Positions 26,754 through 36,454 of a stretch of DNA of 64,000 nucleotides are shown piece by piece. The DNA lies in assembly GCA_002415785.1 (NCBI GenBank), contig DIAJ01000033.1, positions 289,657-353,656 on the forward strand. The letters run 5' to 3'. The notes below the pieces were generated by a model. It saw only the letters and a program-made list of their open reading frames with translations. It did no database searches and was not told the DNA's origin. How positions within the stretch are numbered: position 1 is the first letter of the stretch; the number at the start of each line of letters is the position of its first letter. Source of the stretch: Flavobacteriales bacterium UBA5081. Its GTDB lineage: Bacteria; Bacteroidota; Bacteroidia; Flavobacteriales_E; Vicingaceae. Both the position numbers and the translations under genes were made by a program.

Positions 26754-27552
26754 GTATATTCAATCGAAAAGCAATTTAAACTTCAAGATTGGAATCGTAC
26801 TTGGTTCGGGCTTGGGGGGACTCAAAAAAGACATTGATATTGAATGTGAATTGGATTATTCCGAAATACCTCACTTTCCAACTTCTACTGTCGAAGGTCA
26901 TTCCGGAAAGTTACTAATGGGAAAAATAGATCATACTCCCGTTATTGCTTTGCAAGGTCGTTTTCATTTTTACGAGGGTTACTCTTTGCAAGAAACTACC
27001 TTTCCAATTAGAGTTTTTAAAGCTCTTGGAGTTGAAAGCATTTTGCTTTCCAATGCAAGTGGTGGATTAAATCCTGAGCAATCGATAGGAGATGTCATGA
27101 TTATTACCGACCACATTCATCACTTTCCCGACAATCCATTAAGAGGTAAGAACATCGACGAACTTGGCCCTCGATTTCCGGACATGAGTGAACCTTACAA
27201 TTTTTCTTTAATAGAAAAAGCAAAGGAGATTGGTGAGACAAACGACCTAAATTTGAAGTTCGGAGTATATGTAGGCACAAGTGGTCCTACTTATGAAAGT
27301 AGAGCGGAGTACAAATATTTTAGATACATTGGAGGAGATGCTGTAGGCATGTCTACCACCGCTGAAACCATAGTAGCAGTTCATTCCGGCATGAAGGTTT
27401 TTGGAGCCTCCATCATTTCTGATTTGGGAGTTGAAGGAAAAATTGTAGAAATCTCTCACGAAGAAGTTCAGGCAGTAGCTGCTAAAGCAGAGCCCAAATT
27501 ATCGCTTCTTTTCAAAGAAATAGTTAAACATATAGCTGTTAATCTAGCTTAA
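26725..27552 (+). CDS. Purine-nucleoside phosphorylase (trimeric type)
   Basis: This 275-residue enzyme splits purine nucleosides with phosphate to base and ribose-1-phosphate in purine salvage. The N-terminal GSGLGG phosphate-binding loop is at residues 28-33. It is followed by HFPTSTVEGHSGKL, LSNASGGLNP, the histidine-rich ITDHIHHFPDNPL and GVYVGTSGPTYESRAEY with GGDAVGMSTTAE. These are hallmarks of class II (PNP/MTAP-like) phosphorylases. The gene overlaps the end of lpxK and has a Shine-Dalgarno-like site within it. Confidence 0.92.
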   Translation: MLDRIRESAEYIQSKSNLNFKIGIVLGSGLGGLKKDIDIECELDYSEIPHFPTSTVEGHSGKLLMGKIDHTPVIALQGRFHFYEGYSLQETTFPIRVFKALGVESILLSNASGGLNPEQSIGDVMIITDHIHHFPDNPLRGKNIDELGPRFPDMSEPYNFSLIEKAKEIGETNDLNLKFGVYVGTSGPTYESRAEYKYFRYIGGDAVGMSTTAETIVAVHSGMKVFGASIISDLGVEGKIVEISHEEVQAVAAKAEPKLSLLFKEIVKHIAVNLA

Positions 27553-27581
27553 AATAAATCAACAACCACTTTTGAATTGCT

Positions 27582-27589
27582 TAATTTTG
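27582..27589 (+). promoter_or_regulatory. -7 promoter box upstream of gatB
   Basis: TAATTTTG matches TAnnTTTG and ends 8 nt before the gatB ATG, so the leader would be very short. Confidence 0.45.
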
Positions 27590-27596
27590 CAAGAAG

Positions 27597-29057
27597 ATGT
27601 TAGCAAAAGAAATTTACGATAAATACGAAGTAGTTGTCGGCTTGGAAATTCACGCTCAGCTACAAACCAAAAGCAAAGCTTACTCAGCAGATTCAACTGC
27701 TTTTGGAGCTGCTCCTAACTCCAATGTTTCTCCGATAAGTTTGGGACACCCCGGAACTTTGCCAAGGTTTAACGAAAAAACCTTAGAGTACGGCGTTCGC
27801 TTAGGTGTGGCTTGCGGCTCAAAAATCACTTATGAGAATCAATTTGCCAGAAAGAACTATTTCTACGCAGATTTACCTAAGGGCTATCAGATTACTCAAG
27901 ATACTACTCCGCTTTGTACCGGTGGAAAGGTTTTAATTAAAGACGAAAACGGTCAAGATAAATACATTGGAATTACTCGCATCCACATGGAGGAGGATTC
28001 CGGAAAGAGTATTCACGACTTAGACCCTTACAATACTTTAATCGACTTAAACCGAGCCGGAGTTCCACTAGTAGAAATTGTTTCAGAGCCGGATATTCGC
28101 TCTGCTCAAGAAGCTTATAACTATGTAACTGAAGTAAGAAAACTCGTTCGCTATTTAGAAATTTGCGATGGCAATATGGAAGAAGGCAGTCTGCGTTGTG
28201 ATGCAAACGTATCCGTTCGTTTAAAAGGCAACAAGGAGTTTGGTGAAAGAACAGAAACCAAGAACCTCAACTCTATCCGCAATGTTTTTCGCGCAATTGA
28301 ATACGAAACAAAGCGTCAAATTGAAGTTTTAGAAAGCGGTGGAAGTATTCACATGGAAACTCGAGGCTTTGATGCTGTAAAAGGAGAAACCATCAGTCAG
28401 CGTTCTAAGGAAATGGCTCACGATTATCGCTATTTTCCCGAACCGGATTTGCAAGCAGTTTTTGTTAAAGATGAGTATGTAAATACCATCAAAGAAAGTT
28501 TACCACCACTTCCCAATGAGTTATTTGATCGATATACAAAAGAGCTTCAACTTTCTGCCTACGATGCAGAGATTATAACCGAAGACAAAGCTTTTGCTCT
28601 TTACTACGAAGAATTAACTAAACACACAAAAAATTACAAAGCAGCTGCCAACTGGATGATGGGAGCTGTAAAATCTTACTTAAATGAAAATGCTTTAAGC
28701 ATTGATGAATTCCCTATAGCTCCAAAAACAATAGCTGAAATCATTTCACTAATTGATGAAGGCGCAATTAATAACTCTATTGCCAATCAAAAAGTATTTC
28801 CAGCACTTTTAGAAAAGCCCAATTCTTCTGCAAAAGCAATAGCAGAAGAAAACAACTGGATTCAAGAAAGCAATAGCGATGCAATTGACGAATTTATTGA
28901 AGCAGCAATTGCAAAGTTCCCTGAAAAAGTAGAAGAATACCGAAATGGAAAAGTAGGTCTTTTAGGCTTATTTATGGGAGAGGTAATGAAAGCAAGTAAG
29001 GGAAAAGCCGACCCAAAATTGGCAACTCAATTATTAAAAGACAAACTAGACAAATAA
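27597..29057 (+). CDS. gatB: Asp-tRNA(Asn)/Glu-tRNA(Gln) amidotransferase subunit B
   Basis: This 486-residue subunit of the GatCAB amidotransferase activates misacylated Glu-tRNA(Gln) or Asp-tRNA(Asn) for transamidation. It begins with the typical VVGLEIHAQLQTKSK segment. It contains SLRCDANVSVR, MAHDYRYFPEPDL and the C-terminal YqeY-like tail. GatA and GatC are not in this window. The TlpA-like lipoprotein gene starts 9 nt later. Confidence 0.96.
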   Translation: MLAKEIYDKYEVVVGLEIHAQLQTKSKAYSADSTAFGAAPNSNVSPISLGHPGTLPRFNEKTLEYGVRLGVACGSKITYENQFARKNYFYADLPKGYQITQDTTPLCTGGKVLIKDENGQDKYIGITRIHMEEDSGKSIHDLDPYNTLIDLNRAGVPLVEIVSEPDIRSAQEAYNYVTEVRKLVRYLEICDGNMEEGSLRCDANVSVRLKGNKEFGERTETKNLNSIRNVFRAIEYETKRQIEVLESGGSIHMETRGFDAVKGETISQRSKEMAHDYRYFPEPDLQAVFVKDEYVNTIKESLPPLPNELFDRYTKELQLSAYDAEIITEDKAFALYYEELTKHTKNYKAAANWMMGAVKSYLNENALSIDEFPIAPKTIAEIISLIDEGAINNSIANQKVFPALLEKPNSSAKAIAEENNWIQESNSDAIDEFIEAAIAKFPEKVEEYRNGKVGLLGLFMGEVMKASKGKADPKLATQLLKDKLDK

Positions 29058-29066
29058 ACCCAAATT

Positions 29067-30194
29067 ATGGTACGTAAAAATCTATTAAACATATCATTGG
29101 CATTTAGCACTATGCTTTTTGCCTGCGGAAATGGCGAAAGTCAAACGAATCAAGAGTTTTTAATTAGCGGTCAGCTACCGGAATTAGCAAATCAACAACT
29201 TTTTTTGCTGGACTTATCTCAACCCAAAGCGGCTCCTGTAGATACTGCTATGGTTGATGAATCAGGGAATTTTGGTTTTGATTATTCGCCGTCACAAATA
29301 GGGTTTTACAGAGTTAATTTGAGTCAAAATATGGCAATGATACTACCGCTAAAATCAGGTGACCAAATTACGGTTAGCGGTACTACCTCAGACCCAAATA
29401 ACCTAAATGTGGAAGGAAGTGCTGATGTAGAAAGAATGACTGACTTTAATCGCTTTTTAAGCAACGCATTGAGTTCCCAACAACAACTTAACAGCGAATT
29501 TCAGCAATACGCAAACCATCCCAAAAAAGATTCAATTTTAAAAGCATTCCAAAAACGTTTCCAAGATATTGAAAGTGATATTGAAGAAAAAGTCAAAGCA
29601 ATGGTTGATCAGGACCCTGCTTTGTTTTCTAACTTGGCATTAATGGAACAATTAAATCCTGAAAATGCGGATAACATTGCTTACTTTAAAAAAGTTGAAA
29701 AAGCTTTAGCAGACAAATACAGTCAATCTCCATTTTATCAAAACTTCAAATCTAAAGTAGCCGATGCCGGTCGATTTGCTCCCGGAACAGAGGTTCCTGA
29801 AATTAACTTATCTAATCCCGATGGCGAAATGGTTCCGCTGTCTTCTCTAAGAGGAAAAGTTGTTTTAATCGACTTTTGGGCTTCTTGGTGCAAACCTTGT
29901 CGTCGTGAAAACCCAAATGTTGTTGCAGCTTACCAAAAATACAAGGATAAAGGTTTTACCGTTTATGGAGTTTCTTTAGATAGAACAAAGGATGCATGGG
30001 TTAAGGCAATTAAAGACGACAATTTAACATGGACACATGTTAGTGACTTGAAGTTCTGGCAATCTGAAGCAGCTCAAACTTATGGTGTAAAAGGAATACC
30101 TTTTGCTTTATTAATTGATGAAGAAGGAAAAGTGATTGGCAAAAATTTGCGCGGTCAAGCTTTACACGATAAATTAGCGGAAGTTTTAGACTAA
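29067..30194 (+). CDS. TlpA-like thioredoxin-fold lipoprotein with DUF4369-type N-terminal domain
   Basis: This is a 375-residue lipoprotein. The signal ends in the lipobox LFAC (Cys at about residue 20) followed by GNGESQ. Residues about 25-130 resemble the DUF4369 beta domain common in Bacteroidota (FLISGQLPELANQQLFLLDL). A helical linker follows. The C-terminal thioredoxin/AhpC-type domain carries the redox motif WASWCKPC with C275 and C278. It is probably a periplasmic disulfide reductase acting on envelope proteins or cytochrome maturation, but the substrate is unknown. It is co-directional with gatB and lpxH. Confidence 0.87.
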   Translation: MVRKNLLNISLAFSTMLFACGNGESQTNQEFLISGQLPELANQQLFLLDLSQPKAAPVDTAMVDESGNFGFDYSPSQIGFYRVNLSQNMAMILPLKSGDQITVSGTTSDPNNLNVEGSADVERMTDFNRFLSNALSSQQQLNSEFQQYANHPKKDSILKAFQKRFQDIESDIEEKVKAMVDQDPALFSNLALMEQLNPENADNIAYFKKVEKALADKYSQSPFYQNFKSKVADAGRFAPGTEVPEINLSNPDGEMVPLSSLRGKVVLIDFWASWCKPCRRENPNVVAAYQKYKDKGFTVYGVSLDRTKDAWVKAIKDDNLTWTHVSDLKFWQSEAAQTYGVKGIPFALLIDEEGKVIGKNLRGQALHDKLAEVLD

Positions 30195-30197
30195 GCC

Positions 30198-30956
30198 TTG
30201 GCAACAACTAGAGACAAAATCTACTTCGCTTCTGACTTTCACTTAGGAGCTCCCAGCTACGAAGCATCTCGAGAGCGCGAGCAGCGAATTGTTGAGTGGA
30301 TGGACTCTATTTTTCCCGATTGCAAAGAGCTATACTTAGTAGGTGACTTATTCGACTTTTGGTTTGAATACAAAAAAGCAATTCCTAAAGGTTTTGTTCG
30401 ATTACAAGGTAAGATTGCTCAATTTTCTGATGCGGGCATTTCAGTGCATGTTTTCACGGGCAACCACGATATGTGGATGTTTGACTACTTACCGCAAGAA
30501 TTAGGCGTAGAATTACATCGCAAACCCATTCGAAAGACCTATAATGGCAAAGAGTTCTTAATTGGTCATGGCGACGGCTTAGGTCCAGGCGATCACGGTT
30601 ATAAGTTCATAAAAAAAGTTTTTGCAAGTCCGCTTGCTCAGTGGCTATTTGCACGCTTACACCCTAACTTTGGCATTAGTTTAGCAGATTTTTGGTCGGG
30701 AAAAAGTAGAGCTGCCAATCAAGAAAATGATGAAAAATTTTTAGGTGAAGAAAACGAATGGCTGGCCATTTATTGCAAAGAGTACTTAAAAAAAGAACAT
30801 ATCGACTACTTTATTTTTGGCCACCGCCACTTACCCCTAGACTTAAAAGTTGGAGAAAATAGCCGCTACCTCAACCTCGGCGAATGGATCAATTACCAAA
30901 CTTATGCAGTGTTTGATGGAGAGGAATTGAAGCTGGAAGAGTGGAAAGAGTGGTGA
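30198..30956 (+). CDS. lpxH: UDP-2,3-diacylglucosamine diphosphatase
   Basis: This is a 252-residue calcineurin-like metallophosphoesterase. The metal-binding motifs are DFHLG (residues 12-16), GDLFDFW, GNHD, GHGDGLG and FGHRHLP. These match LpxH, which removes UMP from UDP-2,3-diacylglucosamine to give lipid X in the lipid A pathway. The start is a TTG at 30198, 3 nt after the previous stop. The next internal ATG lies too far in. Its 3' end is only 4 nt from the convergent T9SS cargo gene. Confidence 0.88.
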   Translation: MATTRDKIYFASDFHLGAPSYEASREREQRIVEWMDSIFPDCKELYLVGDLFDFWFEYKKAIPKGFVRLQGKIAQFSDAGISVHVFTGNHDMWMFDYLPQELGVELHRKPIRKTYNGKEFLIGHGDGLGPGDHGYKFIKKVFASPLAQWLFARLHPNFGISLADFWSGKSRAANQENDEKFLGEENEWLAIYCKEYLKKEHIDYFIFGHRHLPLDLKVGENSRYLNLGEWINYQTYAVFDGEELKLEEWKEW

Positions 30957-30960
30957 ATAT

Positions 30961-32679
30961 TTACTGCTTTATAACTTTAAAATGCTGCTGAACTCCGTCA
31001 ATATTAACTTCAACAAAATACAAACCACTCGCTTCTTCAATATTAAGTTCAACTTTATTCGTATTTTGAACAAAAATATTAGAGATTATTCTTCCACTTA
31101 TATCTCTTACTTTAATAATTGCTCGAGAATCAGAATTATTCAATTCAACAATAAATTCACCTTGGTTCGGGTTAGGATATAATTTAAACTTAGATTTATT
31201 TTTAACTTCATAGTTTATTGATGAAGTAGTTAAGTGCCCAAAATTTTTCATAACAAAAATATCACCTTGTCCAACAGGCGTTCTAAAATTATTAGCCGTT
31301 GTCGGATTAAAATCAGTCTGACCTTGAAAAATACCTGCACTATACACATTCATTCTTGAATCAGTATCTAAAGACGTTACTCCAACACTTAAAGAACTAT
31401 TTAATATTGTTAAGCGCTGATAGTTTCCGAAACAATCTATCTCAGCAACTAAAGAGCTACTATTTTGAGGTATGATTGTATCAATTACAACCCCATTATT
31501 ATATAAGATTGAAGTATCTTTTATAACATTAGAAAAAAACAGCTTACTATTGTTAGATATATAAAAATCCAATGTCCGCTGCATCCACCTACCTCCAACT
31601 TGATTAAGCCAAATAAGGTTATCGGAAGGATCGTATTTAGCAAGATAAGAATCTTCTGTCCCATCGGAAGAATAGTTCATTACAGCACTATTAGGATTAA
31701 AATCTACATCCCCATTCTGCGTTCCAGCAGAGGGATCACCTAAAGAACCGATTAAATATAAAGTATCATTGTCAATTAAAGCTTTAGTTACTCCAACAGT
31801 GCCAACACCTCCAATTTTTTTTGTGGAGATATAATTACCTCCTGTATCTAGTCTCAATATGAACACATCTGATGCGCCTCCAGAATACAATCTATTCGAA
31901 GAAGTTGTGAGAGGGTTCATATTTGCTATTCCCTCAAAAGATCCAACTGCTACAATATCGTGATTGTTATTGAACATTATTTTATTTATTCTATCCCACC
32001 CTGAACCCCCAATTCGATATACAAACTTAAAGTCTCCAACTGAAGAAAGCTTTGAAATAAATCCGTCATGATTACCATAACTTGTAACGTAATTTGTATC
32101 AAGACTAGGATTAAAATCTGCTTTTCCCCAAAACACACCAGACACATAGACATTTGCAGTGTCTTCAATTAATATACTCGTAATAAAGTCCCAATTAGGT
32201 CCACCGAATCCTTTGACCCAAATCAAACTCCCTCCTGGACTATACTTTGCAATAAAAGCATCTGAGTGATGTCCGTTCGATACCAACAAATTAACAGATG
32301 ATGATGGATCAAAGTCAACAGAATCGTAATATGCCCCGGCTAAGTATATATTCCCTAATCGATCAAACTGCATATTAGTAATAGAAACCCTGCCTTTATC
32401 ACCACCAATTTGTTTAAACCACATTAAATTATTTGAGCTGTCTTGTTTATATATAATACCATTACCTAAAGCCAAGTCAGTTATTAACGAAGTATTATTA
32501 AATGTAATTTGTGTTGAGTCACCAACACTACCTGTTACAATAACCTGATCAGATTGATTAACCTTTAATACATAGGCATTATCAGCCATATCAGAACCAA
32601 ATGTCTGAAGCCAATGATTGCTTTGACCTTGTAACTGGAGAAATAGAATAGTAAGTAGTATGCTGAATGTAAGCCTCAT
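30961..32679 (-). CDS. T9SS-secreted protein with SBBP/beta-propeller-like repeats and type A sorting domain
   Basis: This is a 572-residue extracellular protein with an N-terminal signal peptide (LTFSILLTILFLQLQG). The main body (about residues 25-480) has repeats with the phrases VDFDPSSS, ADFNPSL, NMNPLTTS, VDFNPNSA and TDFNPTTA, spaced about 50-75 residues apart. These are typical of SBBP/beta-propeller secreted proteins. The last about 75 residues are a type A T9SS sorting domain, with KLYPNPNQGEFIVEL and a KVIKQ end. The cargo is exported through the type IX secretion system and probably anchored or released at the surface. The function is unknown. Confidence 0.83.
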   Translation of the reverse strand: MRLTFSILLTILFLQLQGQSNHWLQTFGSDMADNAYVLKVNQSDQVIVTGSVGDSTQITFNNTSLITDLALGNGIIYKQDSSNNLMWFKQIGGDKGRVSITNMQFDRLGNIYLAGAYYDSVDFDPSSSVNLLVSNGHHSDAFIAKYSPGGSLIWVKGFGGPNWDFITSILIEDTANVYVSGVFWGKADFNPSLDTNYVTSYGNHDGFISKLSSVGDFKFVYRIGGSGWDRINKIMFNNNHDIVAVGSFEGIANMNPLTTSSNRLYSGGASDVFILRLDTGGNYISTKKIGGVGTVGVTKALIDNDTLYLIGSLGDPSAGTQNGDVDFNPNSAVMNYSSDGTEDSYLAKYDPSDNLIWLNQVGGRWMQRTLDFYISNNSKLFFSNVIKDTSILYNNGVVIDTIIPQNSSSLVAEIDCFGNYQRLTILNSSLSVGVTSLDTDSRMNVYSAGIFQGQTDFNPTTANNFRTPVGQGDIFVMKNFGHLTTSSINYEVKNKSKFKLYPNPNQGEFIVELNNSDSRAIIKVRDISGRIISNIFVQNTNKVELNIEEASGLYFVEVNIDGVQQHFKVIKQ

Positions 32680-32717
32680 AAATTCGAATAACAGTTTAAA
32701 GACGTAATTTTCAAATT

Positions 32718-33719
32718 TTAGTTGTCTTTATACACACCTCTCTCAACCAATTCCACCAATCGATTAGAGTAGCCGATTTCATTATCGTACCATCCAACTA
32801 CTTTCACCATGTTTCCAATCACTGAGGTGAGTTGCGCATCGAAAATGCAAGAATGTGTATTTCCAACAATATCAATAGAAACGATAGGGTCTTCTGTATA
32901 GGCTAATATTCCTTTCAATTCGTTTTCAGAAGCTTTTTTAAATGCAGAGTTAATCTCTTCTATTGTTTTAGCTTCTTTTACTACACAAGTAAAGTCCGTT
33001 AAAGAACCATCGGGAACAGGAACGCGAATTCCGGCTCCACCCAAAAAGCCATCTAAATGAGGAAAAATTCTTGTAATGGCTTTCGCTGCACCGGTTGTTG
33101 TTGGCACTATGCTTACAGCAGCGGCTCTAGCTCTTCGCAAATCACGATGTGGAGCATCATGCAGTTTCTGATCTCCGGTGTAAGAATGAACTGTAGTGAT
33201 GTACCCACTTTCTATTCCGCACATTTCATCTAAAATCTTTACTAAAGGAGCTAAAGAATTGGTCGTACAAGAGGCATTGGAAATAATTTTTTCAGTCCCA
33301 TCTAAAATATGCTCGTTTACTCCAAGCACAACGGATTTGATCGATTCATCTTTTGCCGGGGCAGAAATGATGACTTTCTTAGCACCGGCTTTCAAGTGCT
33401 TTTCGGCGCTAGCTCTATCTCTAAACAAACCTGTTGACTCAATAACTACATCAACACCTAATTCCGACCAAGGTAAAGCCGCAGGATCCTTTTCATTGCA
33501 CAATGAAATCGAATTTCCATTAATTACAAACCCATTTTCAGTTGCGTTTACCTCTCCTGAAAAACCGCCGTGAACAGAGTCGTATTTAAACAAATGAGCA
33601 AGTGTTGCCGCATCGGCTAAGTCATTTATAGCAACAACCTTCACTTTTGAGCTTTGCAATAAAATACGCAAACTCATTCTACCTATTCTTCCAAATCCAT
33701 TAATGGCAACTTTTATCAT
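32718..33719 (-). CDS. gap: Glyceraldehyde-3-phosphate dehydrogenase (type I)
   Basis: This 333-residue glycolytic enzyme oxidises glyceraldehyde-3-phosphate to 1,3-bisphosphoglycerate. The NAD-binding NGFGRIGRM is at residues 7-15, with an aspartate after the second beta strand (INDLAD, D33), which favours NAD. The catalytic motif SNASCTTNS has C151. The remaining domain ends in WYDNEIGYSNRLVELV. Length is typical. It is separated from rpmH by an intrinsic terminator. Confidence 0.95.
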   Translation of the reverse strand: MIKVAINGFGRIGRMSLRILLQSSKVKVVAINDLADAATLAHLFKYDSVHGGFSGEVNATENGFVINGNSISLCNEKDPAALPWSELGVDVVIESTGLFRDRASAEKHLKAGAKKVIISAPAKDESIKSVVLGVNEHILDGTEKIISNASCTTNSLAPLVKILDEMCGIESGYITTVHSYTGDQKLHDAPHRDLRRARAAAVSIVPTTTGAAKAITRIFPHLDGFLGGAGIRVPVPDGSLTDFTCVVKEAKTIEEINSAFKKASENELKGILAYTEDPIVSIDIVGNTHSCIFDAQLTSVIGNMVKVVGWYDNEIGYSNRLVELVERGVYKDN

Positions 33720-33752
33720 CAGTATGAAGTTTTTTCAGCTTAAAATTAAACA

Positions 33753-33789
33753 TAAAAAAAGGGAGTGGTTAACACCAACTCCCTTTTTT
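33753..33789. terminator. Intrinsic terminator between rpmH and gap
   Basis: The stem GGGAGTGGT / ACCAACTCCC (one bulged base) with the TAAC loop is flanked by an A-run to the left and six T residues to the right. Its main use is after rpmH on the minus strand. Confidence 0.78.
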
Positions 33790-33810
33790 CAAACCTATAT
33801 AAAAACAAAT

Positions 33811-33963
33811 TTACGATCTACTTGCAGATGATACAGAAATGCTTTTTCTACCCTTAGCTCTTCTTCTGCTCAACACTTTACGCCCATTTGCAGATTGCAT
33901 TCTGCTACGGAATCCGTGCTTGTTTCTTCTTTTTCTTTTCGATGGTTGGTAAGTTCTTTTCAT
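33811..33963 (-). CDS. rpmH: 50S ribosomal protein L34
   Basis: This 50-residue basic protein is encoded from ATG 33963 to the stop at 33811. It reads MKRTYQPSKRKRRNKHGF and continues with RSRMQSANGRKVLSRRRAKG, the canonical L34 sequence with a short serine-rich end. It is a large-subunit ribosomal protein. No dnaA or rnpA lies nearby, unlike in many phyla. A -7 box lies 33-40 nt upstream on the minus strand. Confidence 0.96.
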   Translation of the reverse strand: MKRTYQPSKRKRRNKHGFRSRMQSANGRKVLSRRRAKGRKSISVSSASRS

Positions 33964-33995
33964 AACATTCTGTATTTGTCGTTCAAAACGGAGGG

Positions 33996-34003
33996 CAAAA
34001 GTA
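33996..34003 (-). promoter_or_regulatory. -7 promoter box upstream of rpmH
   Basis: On the minus strand this reads TACTTTTG, a perfect match to TAnnTTTG, giving a leader of about 25-30 nt. Confidence 0.55.
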
Positions 34004-34078
34004 TGTATTTTTTTTACATCTTGCTAAAGTTTTTTAATTATTATTTTTCGAAATATGCCCTCCCCTTTTTCGAATGGC

Positions 34079-34086
34079 TAAATTTG
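34079..34086 (+). promoter_or_regulatory. -7 promoter box upstream of the MsbA-like gene
   Basis: TAAATTTG matches TAnnTTTG and ends 13 nt before the ATG at 34100. Confidence 0.5.
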
Positions 34087-34099
34087 CAAAAAATTTTAG

Positions 34100-35887
34100 A
34101 TGGCAGCATTCGGAAGACGCAAAACTAAAGAAGATTCTCCTAAAAAAAAGATTAGTAAAGAAGCACTTAAAAAAACACTTCGGCTTTTTAAGTATGTGAA
34201 ACCCTACATGGGGACATTCATCATTGGTTTAGTCTTTTTATTTCTCTCCAGTTTAGCTTCAATGGTTTTCCCATATTTAACGGGAATGCTGGTAGATGCA
34301 GCTGACACTGACTTATTGGAAAAAATAAACCAAATAGCACTTTTACTATTGGGTGTTTTCTTTTTAAATGCCGTTTTTTCTTTTTTCAGAATTTACACCT
34401 TTGCCATTGTTACTCAAAAAACTTTGGCAAGTCTACGACAAGCTACTTACAATCAACTAATACGCCTAAAAATGCAGTTCTTCTCAGAGCGAAGAGTGGG
34501 CGAACTCAATAGTAGAATTTCATCAGACATTGCATTGCTTCAAGAAACTTTTACCACTACCATTGCTGAGTTTTTACGTCAAATTCTCATCATTTTTATT
34601 GGTGTTGCACTCTTAGCTTATTTGTCAATAAAGCTAACCTTACTAATGTTGGCATTAGTACCTGTAGTGGTTATTGTAGCAGTTATTTTTGGCAAAAAAA
34701 TTCGAGGACTTTCAAAAGAAGCACAAAACCAAGTAGCTGATTCCAATGTAATTGTGGAAGAAACCTTACAGGGAATTGCCACAGTTAAAGCTTTTGTCAA
34801 TGAAAGCTTTGAATACATGCGCTACAAGAAAAAAACGGAAGAAATTATAGGTATTTCTTTAAAAGGAGCTATTTGGCGAGGAGCTTTTGCCTCTTTCATC
34901 ATTTTTTGCCTTTTTGGTTCTATAGTAGCTGTAATTTGGTACGGAGTAATCTTAGTTCAAGGCAATGAAATGAGCATTGGCGACCTCTTTACATTTATTT
35001 TGTACTCTGTTTTTGTGGGTGCTTCTTTAGGGGGGATTGCTGACTTATACTCGCAATTGCAAAAAGCGGTTGGAGCTACTGAAAACCTATTGGAGATCTT
35101 CGATGAAGAAAGAGAAGAGGAGCAAATTATTAATACAAAACTAACTGTTGATAAGGGAGAAATAAAGTTTCAGGATGTTGACTTTGCCTATCCGAATCGA
35201 GCAGACATTCCGGTTTTAAAGAACTTAAATTTCAGCATTAAAGCAGGGCAGCAAGTAGCTTTAGTGGGGCCTTCCGGAGCAGGAAAATCGACAATTACCT
35301 CTTTAATATTAAAGTTTTATACTGCACAGAAAGGGGAAGTTTTAATCGACGGAATTAACATTATGGATTACGGACTAGAAAACCTTCGTTCAAGCATGGC
35401 CATTGTCCCTCAAGATGTGATTTTATTTGGAGGAAGCATTTACGACAACATTTTATACGGAAAGCCAAATGCTACGAAAGAAGAGGTTCAAAAAGCCGCA
35501 AAAAAAGCCAATGCTTACGACTTTATACAAGGTTTCCCTGAAGGATTTCAAACATTGGTCGGCGAAAGAGGTGTACAGCTTTCAGGCGGACAAAGACAGC
35601 GAATTGCCATTGCCCGAGCTATTTTAAAAGATCCTAAAATTTTAATTTTAGATGAAGCCACCAGTTCCCTCGACTCTCAGTCTGAACAACTGGTACAGCA
35701 AGCTCTAGACGAATTGATGAAAGGTAGAACCTCTCTAGTTATTGCCCATCGTTTGTCTACCATTCAAAAAGCTGATCACATTTTGGTTTTAAAAGATGGG
35801 GAATTAGTAGAGTCGGGAACTCACGAAGAACTGAACAACAAAGAAGAAGGCTTGTATAAAAACTTGAAAGAATTGCAGATGGGGTGA
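34100..35887 (+). CDS. ABC exporter, fused permease and ATPase (MsbA-like)
   Basis: This is a 595-residue half-transporter. Six membrane helices (about residues 25-330) precede the nucleotide-binding domain, with Walker A GPSGAGKST at about residues 391-399. The signature LSGGQRQRIAIARA, Walker B ILILDEATSSLD and the H-loop IAHRLST are present. The family includes MsbA, the lipid A-core flippase, and multidrug exporters. Its presence near many lpx genes makes lipid A export plausible but not proven. It is convergent with rsmD. Confidence 0.9.
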   Translation: MAAFGRRKTKEDSPKKKISKEALKKTLRLFKYVKPYMGTFIIGLVFLFLSSLASMVFPYLTGMLVDAADTDLLEKINQIALLLLGVFFLNAVFSFFRIYTFAIVTQKTLASLRQATYNQLIRLKMQFFSERRVGELNSRISSDIALLQETFTTTIAEFLRQILIIFIGVALLAYLSIKLTLLMLALVPVVVIVAVIFGKKIRGLSKEAQNQVADSNVIVEETLQGIATVKAFVNESFEYMRYKKKTEEIIGISLKGAIWRGAFASFIIFCLFGSIVAVIWYGVILVQGNEMSIGDLFTFILYSVFVGASLGGIADLYSQLQKAVGATENLLEIFDEEREEEQIINTKLTVDKGEIKFQDVDFAYPNRADIPVLKNLNFSIKAGQQVALVGPSGAGKSTITSLILKFYTAQKGEVLIDGINIMDYGLENLRSSMAIVPQDVILFGGSIYDNILYGKPNATKEEVQKAAKKANAYDFIQGFPEGFQTLVGERGVQLSGGQRQRIAIARAILKDPKILILDEATSSLDSQSEQLVQQALDELMKGRTSLVIAHRLSTIQKADHILVLKDGELVESGTHEELNNKEEGLYKNLKELQMG

Positions 35888-35923
35888 AACAACTTTGAAA
35901 AGCTAAAAACTGCTTCTTTAACT

Positions 35924-36454
35924 TTACTCAAAGAAAGTAAAGTTAACATTTCCGTATCGTCTGCTGAAAGAAAATCGAGGATGATTTTCAAAATTATATT
36001 CAGCAGAGTGTTCGATAATTAAATATCCATTTTCAATTAAGACCTCTTTCTCAAGAATTAGGTCAGGTAGCTTTTCTGTATCGTGAATTCCATAAGGAGG
36101 GTCGGCAAAGATGATGTTGTATTGTCCACTGAGTTTTTTAATAAATTTAAAAAGCTCTAATCGAAGTGTTGTAATATTTGCAAAGCCCAAATCTCTGGCT
36201 GTTTTATTTATAAATTTTATACATCCCGGATGTTCGTCAACCGACAATATTGTAGCAGCTCCTCTAGATGCAAATTCAAATGACAGGTTTCCTGTACCTG
36301 CACAAAGGTCTAATACTTTTGCTCCTTCAACTTCAATTCTGTTTGAAAGAATATTAAAAAGTCCCTCTTTGGCAAAATCAGTTGTTGGGCGTACCGGTAA
36401 ATTTTTCGGCGCTAATATTTTTTTGCCTTTATGACTGCCACTAATTATTCGCAC
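35924..36454 (-). CDS. rsmD: 16S rRNA (guanine-966-N2)-methyltransferase
   Basis: This 176-residue SAM-dependent methyltransferase modifies G966 of 16S rRNA. The features are MRIISGSHKGKKI with the VRPTTDFAKEGLFNIL segment, the SAM motif VLDLCAGTGNLSFEF, and the catalytic DPPYG motif at residues 118-122, as expected for N2-guanine methylation. It overlaps the upstream DUF3822 gene by 10 nt, an association common in Bacteroidota. Confidence 0.92.
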   Translation of the reverse strand: MRIISGSHKGKKILAPKNLPVRPTTDFAKEGLFNILSNRIEVEGAKVLDLCAGTGNLSFEFASRGAATILSVDEHPGCIKFINKTARDLGFANITTLRLELFKFIKKLSGQYNIIFADPPYGIHDTEKLPDLILEKEVLIENGYLIIEHSAEYNFENHPRFSFSRRYGNVNFTFFE